A stretch of DNA of 64,000 nucleotides from Brachypterus glaber (GCA_958510825.1 OY294049.1:3410001-3474000), one strand, 5' to 3'. Positions 40,960 to 52,699 are shown, numbered from the stretch's first letter. Program-made: numbers and translations. Notes: generated by a model not told the origin, from the sequence alone.

Positions 40960-43435
40960 AATTTTCGTTTGTTTTTAGAATCAGATTTTTTACAGTTGGC
41001 TTTTTATAGGTTTCAATTTGCTTTTAAAAAATCCGATTTTTTTCAATGTAAAGTTTTTAACAGGCCCAGTTAACTTTTAAATAAGAGGAGTTGACTTTTT
41101 ACACTTGTTTTTTTTTGGTTGATCAAAAATTGGTACCTCAGCATTACAAACTTTTTGACATATTTTATTGAAATTTAAGCATCTACGCACAAAAATAAAG
41201 GTAGTTGAAGACCTGTTCACTTTTAGTTTCCCAAAGGAAGGTGTTACGTTAGTAAAAAATTAATGTTTTAGGTTTTTTTACGAAAAAAGAAATTTTCGAA
41301 GAAAACAAATTTTTAATTTTTTTTTTGCTTTAATTTTTCCTTTTTTTTATTTTCTGAAAAAAAAAATAATTATAAATATTTTTTTTTGGAATCGATTTGT
41401 TTGTTTTGGTTTTAAAAAAAACTGATATTTTATAGGCTGGCCCAAATCTATTTTTACCCAGCGAATTTCTCTCAAACTAAAGGCAATATTCCAGTTATGC
41501 AAAAGTCAGCTTAAATAGGGCTATAAAATCTAGAAAAAAAGCCAAAAATTAAATTAAATTCACCTGCTTTTAGAACTTACCCCCAACTTTATTTTTTTAA
41601 TGGCACCCCAATAATTGAGTCGTTTTAGATAGACTTTAAGTTAAAAATACTAAAATACTTTAAAGATAATTATAACAGGCAGTATCTAAAAAAACTAAAC
41701 TTAATAAATTTTTGATATTTTTTCATAAAAAATGTATTTTCATAATGCATTTTTATTGTTCTTCGTAAACTATGCCTTATTTAAGTAAATAACAATAAAA
41801 CTTACAAGAACCATTTAAAAAAAATGTCCTCCCGAAGTAACCTATCTGCAGACACATTTTTAATGTTATTTTTCTGTAACTTTCAAACACATTTAAATAT
41901 TACACATACTAAGGAATATACGCAATACCCCAAGGTATAAAAGGAACATAAAAAATATTAAAAATCTGCAAGGTTCCTTCCTGAAAAATGTGATATAAGC
42001 AGATAGGCTAGTTCGTGAGATCGGCGACGATATAAAATTTTCATTGGTGGGAGTGACATAAAACATAAATATTTTTGATTGGAGTGAGAAGGAAATATAT
42101 TATTTTTGTGAGTTGAATAGAGACAAATCCAAAGAAATTTTACCTCAAGAAGGAACATGATGAAATCTACCGTATGCTTTGTTTGAAGCGTGAACCAACT
42201 ACGGTGAGGGGCTGGTGGGGAGTGACTATTGTTTACACTTAGTACGCGTAAAGAGTGAGAAAGAATGTGTAAACTCACAGTCTAATGTCGTAAAATGACT
42301 GACAGGGGTACAGTGTTGCCGATTGGAAACATATACTTTGGATATTTTATTGTAAATTTTAAGAAACATTAGTTCTGTATGAGTTTTATATGATCTAGTA
42401 GTTTAATTTTAATAGATTTAAATATACTATATTATTAAACATAATTATAATTATAGTATACACAAAGTTTTTTACATTTTTAATTTAAGTATAATGATTT
42501 GACTTCATGATAAGGTGGAAACTACGCAACATCGCTACTAGGTAGCCTGAAAGTCGACTAGCGACATCTACATTTTATACCACAAAGCTGTATCGCGTTT
42601 CTGTTAGTAAATAAACAAACAAAAAGATAACACCTTCATAAACATTGGTCTGAAATTACTTCTTGAGGTAAAAGTTCTTTGGACAAATCTCACAATGCTA
42701 GTCTTTTCCCTCTTCTTTCGTCTGAGCAGTTAATAGAAATCAATTTGATGAAAGACTGAATATTTTTTCATTTGAATGAATGCTTAATGAACTGATTCCT
42801 TTTTGTAACAATCTTTCTTTTGATAATTATTTGGCTAAAATATTTTTGCCATAAAGTTAATTTAAACATACAGAATTCAGAACTGAACAACAACAGAATT
42901 CTCTACTCCTTGTTCAAAAGATTTTCTCAGATGAAATTTTACTTCTATATGAAATACAGATAAAAATAATGACAATCAAAATAAATATCATTTAAACCAA
43001 GTGATTGTTGACTGTATATTACTCAACAATATATTATGCCAGGTACCAGATATTATATTTTTAATTTTAAAATCCAAAAAAATATATTTTTTGTAGTATG
43101 TTGTAAAACAACTGTTGTGGCATATTACCTTGTTAGTTCGACAAAATTTAAATGTACCTAATTTAACGAAATTATGTTGTAGCAATAAGCGACTCCTGCT
43201 TTAATTAAATAAAGACGTAGTTTAAGTCAATAAAAAAATCTATTTTCCTTTTATCCGATAAAAGGAAAATATAAAATTTATCGTTTCATATTTTAATGGA
43301 AAATAAACGAAATTAATGACAAATAAATACTTACGTTATGTTCAAAAAACAAACCATCTTATTTAAAACCAAATCATATTAAATTTTTATTTTGCGACAT
43401 ACGTTTAATATATTGAATGTATTTTTTTAAGGTGA
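40960..43435. other. Centre of the large inverted repeat; no gene recognised
   Basis: Mostly A/T-rich. 41430-41560 resembles the left half of the ACCCAGCGATTTTCTC MITE family (53196-54376). A 106-codon minus frame at 41958-42278 has no recognisable domain and no homologous context. A short perfect hairpin TTTTCCTTTTATC / GATAAAAGGAAAA lies at 43243-43269. Confidence 0.35.
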
Positions 43436-43439
43436 AGAA

Positions 43440-43570
43440 CATTTTTTGGCCAAAAAATAACAAAATGGCAGACATTTTTCTTGAAAATTATTTAAAATGT
43501 TTGAAAAACGTCCGCCATTTTGTTATTTTTTGGCCAAAAAAAAATCTTCTAGATAGGGCGATAGCGACTT
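43440..43570. repeat. Local palindrome of the TGGCCAAAAAATAACAAAATG block
   Basis: TTGGCCAAAAAATAACAAAA (43448) is inverted at 43517-43540 around a short A/T spacer, giving this block a third copy beside those in the two arms of the large inverted repeat. Confidence 0.6.
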
Positions 43571-44348
43571 CCCAGGTAGCAAAATAACATGACATTCACG
43601 TGAAAGCCACGTTAATATGTGACATGTGATGTTAAGATTGTAGTCTCATTTAACAAGAATGTAGCATGGTGGGGATGTCCTAAGTCCGCCCCTAATAACA
43701 TCACACAATGACATCCCGAAAATAACGTGTTTGTGACATCATAAATCCACATTCCTGTTATATCTAATATCTTATGGATGCCGTTACTGGTACTTTAATA
43801 TTTAAATAATATTTTAGGATATTAGCTTTTTCTAAATTAAAACCATTAAAAACGCTATAACCCTATAAAAAAATCGGATTTAAAATCAATCAGTAATTGA
43901 AACAATCACAGATTGAAACAGATAGATTCTAAATACGGAATTGCAGATTAAGCGGAGAATATATCCTTTAATCCGTGTCCGTGGTCTTCAGAAGCCCGGC
44001 AGAGCCCCGTATCCATTGGAAATCGTATAATGTGTATACAATTTCCTTATAATAATTTACTCTATCAACATCATCTTATATCGATTTTTTTGCTTCGAAC
44101 GTCGGTGAGAAGCAAAATAACATGACATTCACGTGAAAGCCACGTTAATATGTGACATGCGATATATTCACAGCGTTGCTAAATATTTGTTATTTAATAA
44201 CATGGTTGTCACGTCACACGTGTTACGTTGCAAATGTGATGTTAAATACATGTTATTTTTCAATATTATGTGATGTTATGATTTAGTTTAAAAATACACC
44301 CAAAAGTAATGTTAATTTCTTGTAATATAACATCCCTTGCTACCTGGG
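43571..44348. mobile_element. Insert with CCCAGGTAGC ends and AACATCAC-type motif array
   Basis: CCCAGGTAGCAA and TTGCTACCTGGG bound 778 bp. The opposite arm of the large inverted repeat reads straight through (minus strand GCGACTTCAATACTG), so the insertion point and a TT duplication are visible. A perfect 48-bp direct repeat starting AGCAAAATAACATGACATTC lies at 43579 and 44113. ATAACATCAC, GTGATGTTA and CACGTTAATATGTGACATG motifs are scattered throughout. Confidence 0.8.
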
Positions 44349-44645
44349 TTCAATATTGAATAATATCCCGTTTTTTTTTCAGTATATCCAAAACGCCGGA
44401 ATCATGGCGACCACTGTTTTTTGATGTTTTTATCAAAATAAATGGCACCTTAAAAATCTAAAAAAATGTTTTGTATTCTTTAAATATAAATAAACATACC
44501 TACAAAATTTCACAATATTTCTTTCTATATAAAAAAAATGTTTAAAAACAAAATATTTTTAAAATTTGAAGGTAGAAACAAAACATGTCCAAATAATATA
44601 TTTTTTTTTTTTTGATTAAGATATTATTATGTGTGTACTGCCGTG

Positions 44646-44760
44646 CTATGAAAGACCCGCGTATCTCCATTTGTAGCATACCAGCGTTTTCAAAATATTA
44701 CACCGAGTAGACGTGAAAACGTTGCTATGCGTCAAATGGAGATACGCGGGTCTTTCATAG
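44646..44760. mobile_element. Hairpin MITE with CTATGAAAGACCCGCG arms
   Basis: CTATGAAAGACCCGCGTATC and TCCATTT fold exactly on AAATGGAGATACGCGGGTCT and TTCATAG. The inner GTAGCATACCAGCGTTTTC / GAAAACGTTGCTATGC also pair. Confidence 0.7.
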
Positions 44761-45269
44761 GACTTTTAGGTATCATAAAATACCTATGTTAAATAAACAA
44801 ATATTTTTCTCCGCGGAGAACGAAAAAAACTTTTAAAATTAAATTAGAACTTAGATGACAGTAAAAACAAGTTTTGTTTTAGACCGTCTTTGCATAATAA
44901 GTTTTAGAGATTTTTTTACTACATTTTTAGTAGCAAATGTTTTAAAGTTTTTAAATTCGAAGACTGTAAATATAGACTGAATGCAAAAAAAAATAAGCCG
45001 TGAAGATATGTAATGCTATGCATTCCATTATATACTATTCAGTGAATAGTATTCACAGTAAATGGTATATTGCATTTTCCTAAATACTTTCAAAGAAAAA
45101 AAAAATAAAACAAAAAAAAATCAACAATTTTTTTGAGATATTCTTTTTACGAAAAACGAAAAATTAAAAAAAAAAAAAAAAAATTATATTTTTTTTTGAA
45201 AAACAAAAAATAAAAATAAAAAAATCAATTTTTTTTCAAGCATATAAAAAAATATTTTTTTTTTCATTT

Positions 45270-45850
45270 AAAAAAAAAGTTTAACCCCATAATTTTTTGT
45301 TTTTGGTGGGATTACTTTTAAAATTGATAGAATTGATCCTTATAATAAAAGTAACTTTTCCTGAAAAAGTTACTAACGTAACGGAATTTTCTTTCAGCTT
45401 TTTTTGATTTTTTTTAACTTTAACACCCCATAACCTATTTTAGTTTTTTTCATTTAAAAAAAAAAGTTTAACCTCCATAATTTTTTGTTTTTGGTGGGAT
45501 TACTTTTAAAATTGATAGATAAAAAGTCCAGACGCAAAATAAAAAAAAAAAAAACAAAAAATATATTTTTTTTTTTTGAAAAACAAAAAATAAAAATATA
45601 AAGAAAAAAAATCATTTGTTTTTTCAAATAATTAAAAAAAATAAATGATAGTTTTTTTCATTTAAAAAAAAGTTTAACCCCCATAATTTTTGTTTTTGGT
45701 GAGATTACTTTAAAAATTGATAGAATTGATCCTTATAATAAAAGTAACTTTTCCTGAAAAAGTTACTAACGTAGCGGAATTTTCTTTCAGCTTTTTTTGA
45801 TTTTTTTTTAACTTTAACACCCCATAACCTATTTTGTTTTTGTGGGGATT
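45270..45850 (+). repeat. Direct repeats with GTTTAACCCCCATAATTTTT
   Basis: AAAGTTTAACCCCCATAATT, TTTTGGTGGGATTACTTT, TAAAATTGATAGAATTGATC, TTCCTGAAAAAGTTACTAAC and ACTTTAACACCCCATAACC occur in the same order at 45279-45440 and 45670-45840, with a partial third copy at 45460-45525. The period is about 390 bp. Confidence 0.7.
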
Positions 45851-46059
45851 ACTTTCAAAAATAATAGGGATCTTCCCCTCATAGCAACTGATTTTTCCTG
45901 AAAATTTCAAGTCGATCAGATTATTCGTTCTTGAGTTATCGTATCTTCAAAAATTGTTACATCGGACAGACGGACAAAAAAAAATAAATTCTTATTTTTT
46001 CATGAAACAAATTTGCATCCAAGAATTGTTTGTCTACGACGATTTCTGAAAATTTTGAA

Positions 46060-46110
46060 AAATTCGAAACTACCGTATAATACTATTCTAGCGCACACGC
46101 TGTGAATAGT
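46060..46110. repeat. Short hairpin, TATAATACTATTC
   Basis: GTATAATACTATTCTAGCG faces CGCTGTGAATAGTATAATA across ACACA. The CTAGCGCAC core echoes the 39896 hairpin. Confidence 0.45.
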
Positions 46111-46319
46111 ATAATAAGGATTTGCAGTTAAAAGTTTTACAATAGCTATATAATCATCACTCTTCATGAAGCAGAATATCATTAGAAAGCTAAAAGTTTT
46201 TTTTGTGCGTCGTAAACTTTAAAACTTTACGACTGCCTTACGTTACTGTACGAAATATTTAATAGTACATTGTTAAACTAGGAGAAAAATTAAAACTTTT
46301 CCCTACCGAATTTGTGGTA

Positions 46320-46588
46320 CAGTGTAACCTCGATAATCCGGACATTCAGTAAACTGGATTCTTCGATAATCTGGCCAAGCATTTGACCCGATTATCGAAA
46401 AATCCTTTTCAAGAAAAGGATCAAGCAAAAACAAAAATTACAAATTACTACAAAATAATATAAATATTAATAAGTGTGCTTCTGTTTTACCATTTTCTAG
46501 TTGTTTTGTATTAAATGTTTTACTTCAATACAAAAACTGTGCCACTTCAGTAATTCGAATTATTTACTAATGCGGTGAGGTTGCATTG
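46320..46588. mobile_element. pogo/Tigger-like TA MITE
   Basis: TA-CAGTGTAACCTCGATAATCC at the left and GGTGAGGTTGCATTG-TA at the right. The CAGTGTAACCTCGATAATCC end with TA targets is the form seen in pogo/Tigger-type elements of many animals. The 269-bp body has no coding sequence. Confidence 0.65.
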
Positions 46589-47299
46589 TATTGACAAACG
46601 AGTGGAGCGAAGCGAGTACGCATAAACAAATGAGTCAGGAAGAGTTACTTGACTTCCGAGTATAACATACCATTCTATCTCTAGGCGTAATAAAAAATAA
46701 CTTTTGGTTGCTAAATAGGTACATATGAATTTCATATTATAAACTATTTCGATAACCTCAAGCTTTTTTAAACTTTTTGTTAGTTTAAAAAGTGCAAACT
46801 AAACATTTTTCGATTTTGCCGGAAATTTGGTATTTTTTTTTTTGAAAAACTGAAATAGAAGAAGTATTGTTGGTCGCAGTATTATATATTTTCTTCCCTT
46901 TGGTTTCATATTTCTTTATAATTAGGATTTTAAACAAGAGTAGTATAATACGTTTATTTTATACATGTAGGGATATCCTCTACACATACATATACATACA
47001 TATGTATATAGCTATAGCTATGCATAGTGCTAATTCTATAAACCCACTGAAATGTGGTTTAGATACATAGATACATACCGTACATATTTATGACAATATT
47101 TAGTAGGTAGTAAACTGCCATAAGAGGACTATAGGGGGCACCTTTCAACAAGCTGAAACAGATGCACTTCTTATACTATACTTCGTCCAGTTATGTAAGG
47201 GACGCGGCCCGTTTTACACCACAGAGCGAATAAATAGTATAATTATGCATAAATCCTAGTGTATCAAAAATTTAACAGATGTCGGTACTGTTTTCCTGG

Positions 47300-47421
47300 T
47301 AAGGGTCTATCCAAAGACTCGCATAACAAGCATAATACATAAGAATGCGATGCCAGGATTAGCCTGATGTGTCGTCATGTATCTTGTAATGGTTGTTATG
47401 CAAGCCTCTGGATAGGCCTTA
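47300..47421. mobile_element. Palindromic MITE, TAAGGCCTATCC family, copy B
   Basis: TAAGGGTCTATCCAAAGAC, GCGATGCCAGGATTAGCC and ATGTATCTTGTAA match 7573-7723, ending in GGATAGGCCTTA. It is shorter in the right arm. Confidence 0.65.
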
Positions 47422-47825
47422 AATTGTAATTGTAACCTAAAAATTGGAAGTTTTTCTTGGGTTCAATATAATTTACGTTAGTACAATATGTAGAATATGA
47501 TAATTTAGTGTGAGTGTATCAAGAATAAACCAAAAAATTACCTTTTTCAATACCATACAAAATAGCATTAAGTATAACCATTTTTTAATGTAACATTCTC
47601 TTCTTTTATTAGCTTTAACGACCGTCAATCATTGTCATAGACAAAAAATGTCACAATATTTTATATGTTAAAAGGTACGAGTTTTTAACCAATGATGTAG
47701 CTTTAAAATCGCGGGAATTTTAAACTACTAACTTGCATAATTGGACGGAATATAGTGGCATTATCTTTAAATCTCTATACAGTAAGTTTACATGAGATCT
47801 CTCCATTGTGATGTGTATGGGAGAT

Positions 47826-48190
47826 TAGGGTGAACCTTATATTTCTTTAATATCTTAAAATTTTCATTTAGGTGTAACTAGAAAATTCCGAAAATATGAG
47901 AGTGATCAAATTTCTCTAAAGGTGCTAATGGGACTCTAAAATTCGTAAAATTAATTTTTGTATAAGTGGAAAATTTAAAGGGCTTGAAATCTTATTTTTT
48001 TCCTTTTGAGCATACAAAATTATGTGCCAAATTTCAAAATGATCCAAAAATTCTGACCCGTTTCGAAAATCCGCCAAAGTTGCCCATAATACTAAAATTT
48101 ACGAATTTCTACCATAAATGTGAGTTAAACAGTAAACAAACATTTTAAAAATGGATCACATCGGACTGAATTTATTTTTATTTAAGGGAT
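47826..48190 (+). repeat. Unfilled paralogue of 21663-23045
   Basis: TAGGGTGAACCTTATATTTC onward follows the landmarks listed for 21663-23045, without the MITE. The 60-codon frame at 47966 is accidental. Confidence 0.65.
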
Positions 48191-48688
48191 TATTCTGATT
48201 TAGATGCCCCAAAAAAGGACTATTTTTGTTAATTTTTTAAGAATGTATTATAGATATTGATATAAAATTTGTTGAGCTTAATAAATACACTCTCGAAATA
48301 CATAAAACATTTTTTTTTATTTTAAACACTTTTCATACACAAAAATAACGGGTAAACGTAACTCCTCAAAAAGTAGATATGTCGCTGGCGGCATTAATAT
48401 CTTAATAACAACTCATCTAAAACGAAAAAATCAAAAATATTAATATTTATTGATAAATAATAAAATTGCGGAGAATTAAAGAAAAAAAAAACAAAAAATG
48501 AGTTTTTTTTTACTGTTTTTGGCAAAAAAAGTAAAAATTACAATTTTATACGGTTATAAAATGCGCTGAAGCCATTCATGTGTAGAATATGTGGTTAAAA
48601 TTTCATAAGGATCGGTCCAGTGGTTCAAAAAAAAACGTTGTTTTAAGAAAAACGCGTTTGAAGTTTTTTTAATGAAAAATTATGAAAA

Positions 48689-49050
48689 ATGCTACCTTCT
48701 ATTATAGAAGGTACATTGTAAACATAATGATATTTTTTATGTACTGATGCTGTTTATTTTCAGTTTTGAATTTAGTTTTCTAGAATTTTCCTTGCATTTT
48801 ATTGTTAAAATTTCAACCTTGTTAGTAAAATTCTGCGTACAATATTAATAATTTATTATTAGTTACTGGTTGCAGTGTGTACAACCAGTAACTACAGTTT
48901 CTGTGTAATTTAATATTGTACGCAGACTTTTACTGACAAGGTTGAAATTTTAACAACAAAATGCAAGGAAAATTCTTTAAAACTAAATTCAAAACTGAAA
49001 ATAATCAGCATCAGTACATAACAAAATATCATTATGTTTACAATGTAGTT
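48689..49050. mobile_element. Palindrome with ~150-bp arms, plus a perfect 21-bp hairpin at its left edge
   Basis: ACATTGTAAACATAATGATA (48711) pairs with TATCATTATGTTTACAATGT (49028-49047). The arms run through GAATTTTCCTTGCATTTT and AAAATTTCAACCTTGT to a GTTACTGGTTGCAGTG... centre. TACCTTCTATTATAGAAGGT-A precedes it. Confidence 0.75.
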
Positions 49051-49179
49051 ACGTGGTAAGGCGTTAAGGAAAATTATAAACTTTTTGTATGTAAATATCC
49101 ATTATATAAAAGGGTATCGAGTTTTATAAATTTTACAGTCTGACAGACTGAGTCTGTAAATTATAGGAAAATATTATGT

Positions 49180-49260
49180 TCATTTCAATAAAGCTATTTG
49201 CTGTTGGGCCGGTCAAGAAGAAGAAGAAAAAGAAGAAGAAGAAGAAGAAGAAGAAGAAAT
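49180..49260 (+). repeat. (GAA)n microsatellite after an AATAAA, possible retroposon tail
   Basis: TTTCAATAAAGC and TGTTGGGCCGGTC lead directly into about 14 AAG/GAA units (49216-49258). A polyadenylation signal just before a trinucleotide run is common at non-LTR retrotransposon 3' ends. Confidence 0.4.
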
Positions 49261-49724
49261 TGAACTCGTTGGTCCTTTTCAGGGGGGGGCAGCCTTAAGT
49301 AGGTGACCTTGCAACACAGCTAAAAATGGCCGCCATAGCATCGCAATTTACGTGCTAGATGTCGCTAGCGTTATTTCTTGTAATTTTTAAAAGATAGTTT
49401 TCTTTTATCTTTTCATGTAAAGCTTTACATTTATCCTGATAGATGGCATCGTATTAAAAAAAATAATAAATTGAAAAATAGTAAATATTTTAAGATAATA
49501 TTATTAAGAATGATTCTATATTGCATATTGACCATATCTAAAACAAAATCCCATTGAAAGTATTAGACTTACTTTGTTGTAAAAAAAATATTTATAAAGC
49601 GGGGGTTTCCGTGTTTCTAACCTCAAAATATCTAAATCTTGGATTGGTGTGTGACGAAAATTTTTAATAACTTTGGAAAAGGTAATTATTTGATTAAATA
49701 TATATACATAACAAATAAAACTAA

Positions 49725-49940
49725 ATAATAATGATGCCTTCATGTGTTTTTAGTGTTTTTGAAACCAATCAGTGGCGATTAACCAATTGGTCACACTTTT
49801 GAAGAGGGTGGAAAGTGAAGCTTTTAAAAGTAAGTAATTTATATACAAAAAACAATTAAAACAAAATATTAATTATGCTCTCATGTGTTTTTAGTGTTTT
49901 TGGAAACAGTCGGTGGCGATTATCCAATTAGTATTACGAG
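49725..49940 (+). repeat. Direct duplication, ~142-bp period
   Basis: TTCATGTGTTTTTAGTGTTT and TCAGTGGCGATTAACCAATT (49739) recur as CTCATGTGTTTTTAGTGTTT and TCGGTGGCGATTATCCAATT (49880). Confidence 0.65.
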
Positions 49941-50027
49941 TACGTTACCCCAGTTTTAGTTTTAACTCATATGGGTAAAAAGTTTTTTTTTTTTTAGGGG
50001 TGCAGGGTTGGGAAACGTTCAAATTTT

Positions 50028-50218
50028 ACGTAACGTTAGTTGTACCAAAATTCATACACTTAAGTGTATCAATTGATACCCCGGTTCTCGCGTTATTAAA
50101 GGCTGTAGAGACTTTATATTTTGGCTAGGGAGGGCAACGAAAGTATAAAATCTCTGCAGCCTTTAATAACGCTGGAAACGGTGTATGAAGTGTATTAATT
50201 TTGGTACAATTTGCGTTA
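50028..50218. mobile_element. Foldback repeat of the CATACACTTCATACCCC family
   Basis: AAATTCATACACTTAAGTG and CTCGCGTTATTAAAGGCTG (left) pair with CAGCCTTTAATAACGCTGG and GAAGTGTATTAATTTTGGTA (right). Single-arm copies lie at 10770-10845, 55190-55250 and 55650-55705. Confidence 0.65.
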
Positions 50219-50228
50219 CGTAATACTA

Positions 50229-50341
50229 CCCAGACAGCACATGATAACTATTAGATATCCAGGGAATATACTTTCTGGATATAGGGTATATCCAGTGGAT
50301 TGCCATTAGATATCCCATAGACATCCAAATGTCCGCCTATA
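50229..50341 (+). repeat. ATATCC-rich repeat, copy B
   Basis: CCAGACAGCACATGATAACT to GTCCGCCTATA, the plus-strand counterpart of 15312-15426. Confidence 0.65.
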
Positions 50342-50344
50342 CAT

Positions 50345-50535
50345 ATGCTATTATAAATAGCACTCTGTATGAATATTGGCATTTATTTATTAAGACTTGA
50401 TAAATGCTTTTTTTAGATATACATTTTCTATTTAAAAATAATGTAAGTTAAAAGAAATAGATGCCAGTTACCCTACAGAGTGCTATTTAGTTTACGCACT
50501 GTGACGTGCGATTCGTATACGAGAATATATTCTCT
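50345..50535. mobile_element. Inverted repeat AATAGCACTCTGTA...TACAGAGTGCTATT, diverged copy
   Basis: AAATAGCACTCTGTA pairs with TACAGAGTGCTATTTAG. The interior (ATACATTTTCTAT and adjoining A/T sequence) and CGCACTGTGACGT match 52700-52908. Confidence 0.55.
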
Positions 50536-50783
50536 CATAAAACGGTGTATAATAATAATATATTTTTTTTATATTGTAAAAGCTGAGGGTGATAAAAAAA
50601 CAATTTTCGGATTTCGTCCATTTTCATTGATTTGATAAAAAATTATTCTTTATGTATAGGTAATTAAGAATTATTCTTGTATGTACTTTTTTTAAATGAA
50701 ATAAATTGTTTTATTTTTGTTTTGCATTTTTATTTTATTCTTTTATTAGTTTGAATGGAGATTTTTATCGAATTCAAAGTAAT

Positions 50784-50885
50784 AATTAAAACACGTTGAA
50801 GGACAATGACGCTGTCCAGCGGTATGTCTGCAAAAACGCAGGCTAACCGCTCGACAGCGTCATTGTCCTTCAACGTGTTTTAATT
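50784..50885. mobile_element. Perfect 33-bp-armed hairpin
   Basis: AATTAAAACACGTTGAAGGA and CAATGACGCTGTC at the left are exactly inverse to GACAGCGTCATTG and TCCTTCAACGTGTTTTAATT at the right. AGCGGT / ACCGCT pairs inside around a GTCTGCAAAAACGCAGGC mini-hairpin. Exact arms suggest recent activity. Confidence 0.75.
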
Positions 50886-50999
50886 AACAATTTTATTAAG
50901 GATTTGAAATTGGCGCCACCTCTATTACTTAAAATTTCCGCTAGACGTCACTAGGGGTTTTTACAGAAACCGACTATACCGACAATAGTCCGCAATTTA

Positions 51000-51460
51000 C
51001 GTGCTAGATGGCGCCAGCAACCTTTTTGTAATCTGTGTTGCCTACGTTTAACACGGAAGCTAAAGTTCTTATATATATATATTTTCTTTGGTCCTTTTTG
51101 CCTTGCCCAGGTGATAATATTTTTCTATTCTAAGGAGGAATTTCGTTGTTTTCTCCGGGACCTGCAGTTTAACGAGAAATCCGAACCTCGATTGTCGGCA
51201 TTTTTAGGCTAACTTGACGACATTTGATCATCTCATTTGACTGCTTCGACATGCGACAAAAAGTCCAAACAGTTATTTAAGGATATCTATTAGCTGTGTC
51301 ATTTGATCATTCTCTTTGGCTGTCTTGACTGGAAAGTCGCGCCTTGAATACGTCATCTAAGGATCTTTATTCGCAGCGACTGCCTTCGGTGGTACCGTGT
51401 GCTCTGGTGTAGGTAGTACTTGCGGACATCGACGCTGTCGCTTTTTCACAGTAAGTAGTT
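51000..51460 (+). other. GC-richer unique block ending in a donor-like site
   Basis: TATATATATATA at 51061-51075 is followed by about 350 bp that is clearly less A/T-rich than its surroundings and ends TTTTTCACAGTAAGTAG near 51455. That pattern could be a non-coding first exon with promoter or part of an LTR. No coding frame longer than chance and no matching second LTR was seen. Confidence 0.25.
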
Positions 51461-51776
51461 ATGCTAATTACAAGTACCCCCTTAAATTGTACCCAGGGGT
51501 AAAAATCTGTGCAATATCCCTCATTTACTAGATTTTAACGCTAATTTTTACAGAAAACATATCTGTGTATATCAACTATAGTTTCAATCCTCCAAATTCA
51601 ACTAAGTGTATCTTGTCTTCTGTCTTTTGTTAGACTAAAATTATTTTAATTAAAAATAATTTGATTTGGACCTTACGTACCGTAACTAATATGATTACCC
51701 TCTGATGTACATTATAATATATTTACTAAAAGGATAAACCTCACTGGCCAGTATCCTGTAACCGCCAAAACCGCTC

Positions 51777-51976
51777 NNNNNNNNNNNNNNNNNNNNNNNN
51801 NNNNNNNNNNNNNNNNNNNNNNNNNNNNNNNNNNNNNNNNNNNNNNNNNNNNNNNNNNNNNNNNNNNNNNNNNNNNNNNNNNNNNNNNNNNNNNNNNNNN
51901 NNNNNNNNNNNNNNNNNNNNNNNNNNNNNNNNNNNNNNNNNNNNNNNNNNNNNNNNNNNNNNNNNNNNNNNNNNNN
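51777..51976. other. Assembly gap of exactly 200 N
   Basis: The run is 200 unknown bases, a round placeholder size, so the real distance is unknown. Features on the two sides should not be assumed adjacent. Confidence 0.99.
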
Positions 51977-52403
51977 TTGTATTTTAAAAAGCCCCTTATC
52001 CGAGTTACTCGTGAGGTTTTACCTTGCTTTTCTGTCTCGCTTTTCAGGTTTTCTATGTCGCTTAAAGCGAGTCGCTTTTCAGGATGCCAAAATTACCACG
52101 TTGAAAAACAATTTACTTTTTAAGGATTTTAGAGCCGAGGATTGTTTTATTATAATAAATACAAAAAAAAAAACACTTTCACTTTAATATTAAATTTACA
52201 ACATATAGTTTTCCGCATGAAAGAAAGTCTCCTACGAAAGGGGGAGGAATCATTCGCGCTCTCTTCTTTCCGTCAAGAGCGTCCCACTTGCACACACATT
52301 CCAAACATATTTCCCGTAGCCACAGATCCTATACTATACCCTCGAACAAATAAAAACAAATAGTTAACACATTTTAACTCAAAAAAACACTTCATTTATA
52401 AAC

Positions 52404-52520
52404 AGTGCCGTAACCAGAAAAAAATCTAGAGGGGGCCAGTCCCCAGGGTAATACGGAATGAGTGCCTCTAACATGGACAAATATGTGTTTTTTTAATGAT
52501 CCTATTTCTGAATAACCCTG
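52404..52520 (+). repeat. Orphan element end, CAGTGCCGTAACCAG, running to GGTTATTCAG-type end
   Basis: CAGTGCCGTAACCAGAAAAA and TAGAGGGGGCCAGTCC match the inverse of 38700-38757. CCTATTTCTGAATAACCCTG-TA at 52500 is an end of the TA MITE family seen at 2050. Confidence 0.45.
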
Positions 52521-52699
52521 TATACATATGTAAAATCCTTTCCACAAAATGTCGGCCTTAAAATTTTTACTGGGCATTCAGCATCTTTAATAAAATATTA
52601 TAAGCCATATTATAAGGCATTAAAGACTAAAGCAGCCTGAGTAACTAACGCAAACAGTGTAAAAAAACATAAGTCGAAAGAATACATACTCGTGTCAAT

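Larger units (their letters stand above)
39850..45095. mobile_element. Large interrupted inverted repeat, ~5.2 kb
   Basis: Block 1: AAGTATTTGGGAAATGCAAT and GCGTAGCATTACATATCTTC (39858-40012) pair with 44995-45090. Block 2: 40630-40960, including GTCGCCATGATTCCGGCC, CTATAACCCTATCTAGA and GGCCAAAAAATAACAAAATG, pairs with 44560-44349 and 43570-43490, that arm being split by the insert 43571-44348. The sequence between blocks is not paired. No transposase frame was found in the 2.5-kb centre. It may be one long-TIR element or two inverted relics. Confidence 0.55.

Noticed and set aside
41958..42278. 106-codon minus-strand frame
   Set aside because: No recognisable domain; it lies in the centre of a large repeat, with no splice sites or coding-like bias.
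52142..52363. 73-codon plus-strand frame after the gap
   Set aside because: No domain or splice support; its mixed composition does not resemble the two accepted coding regions.
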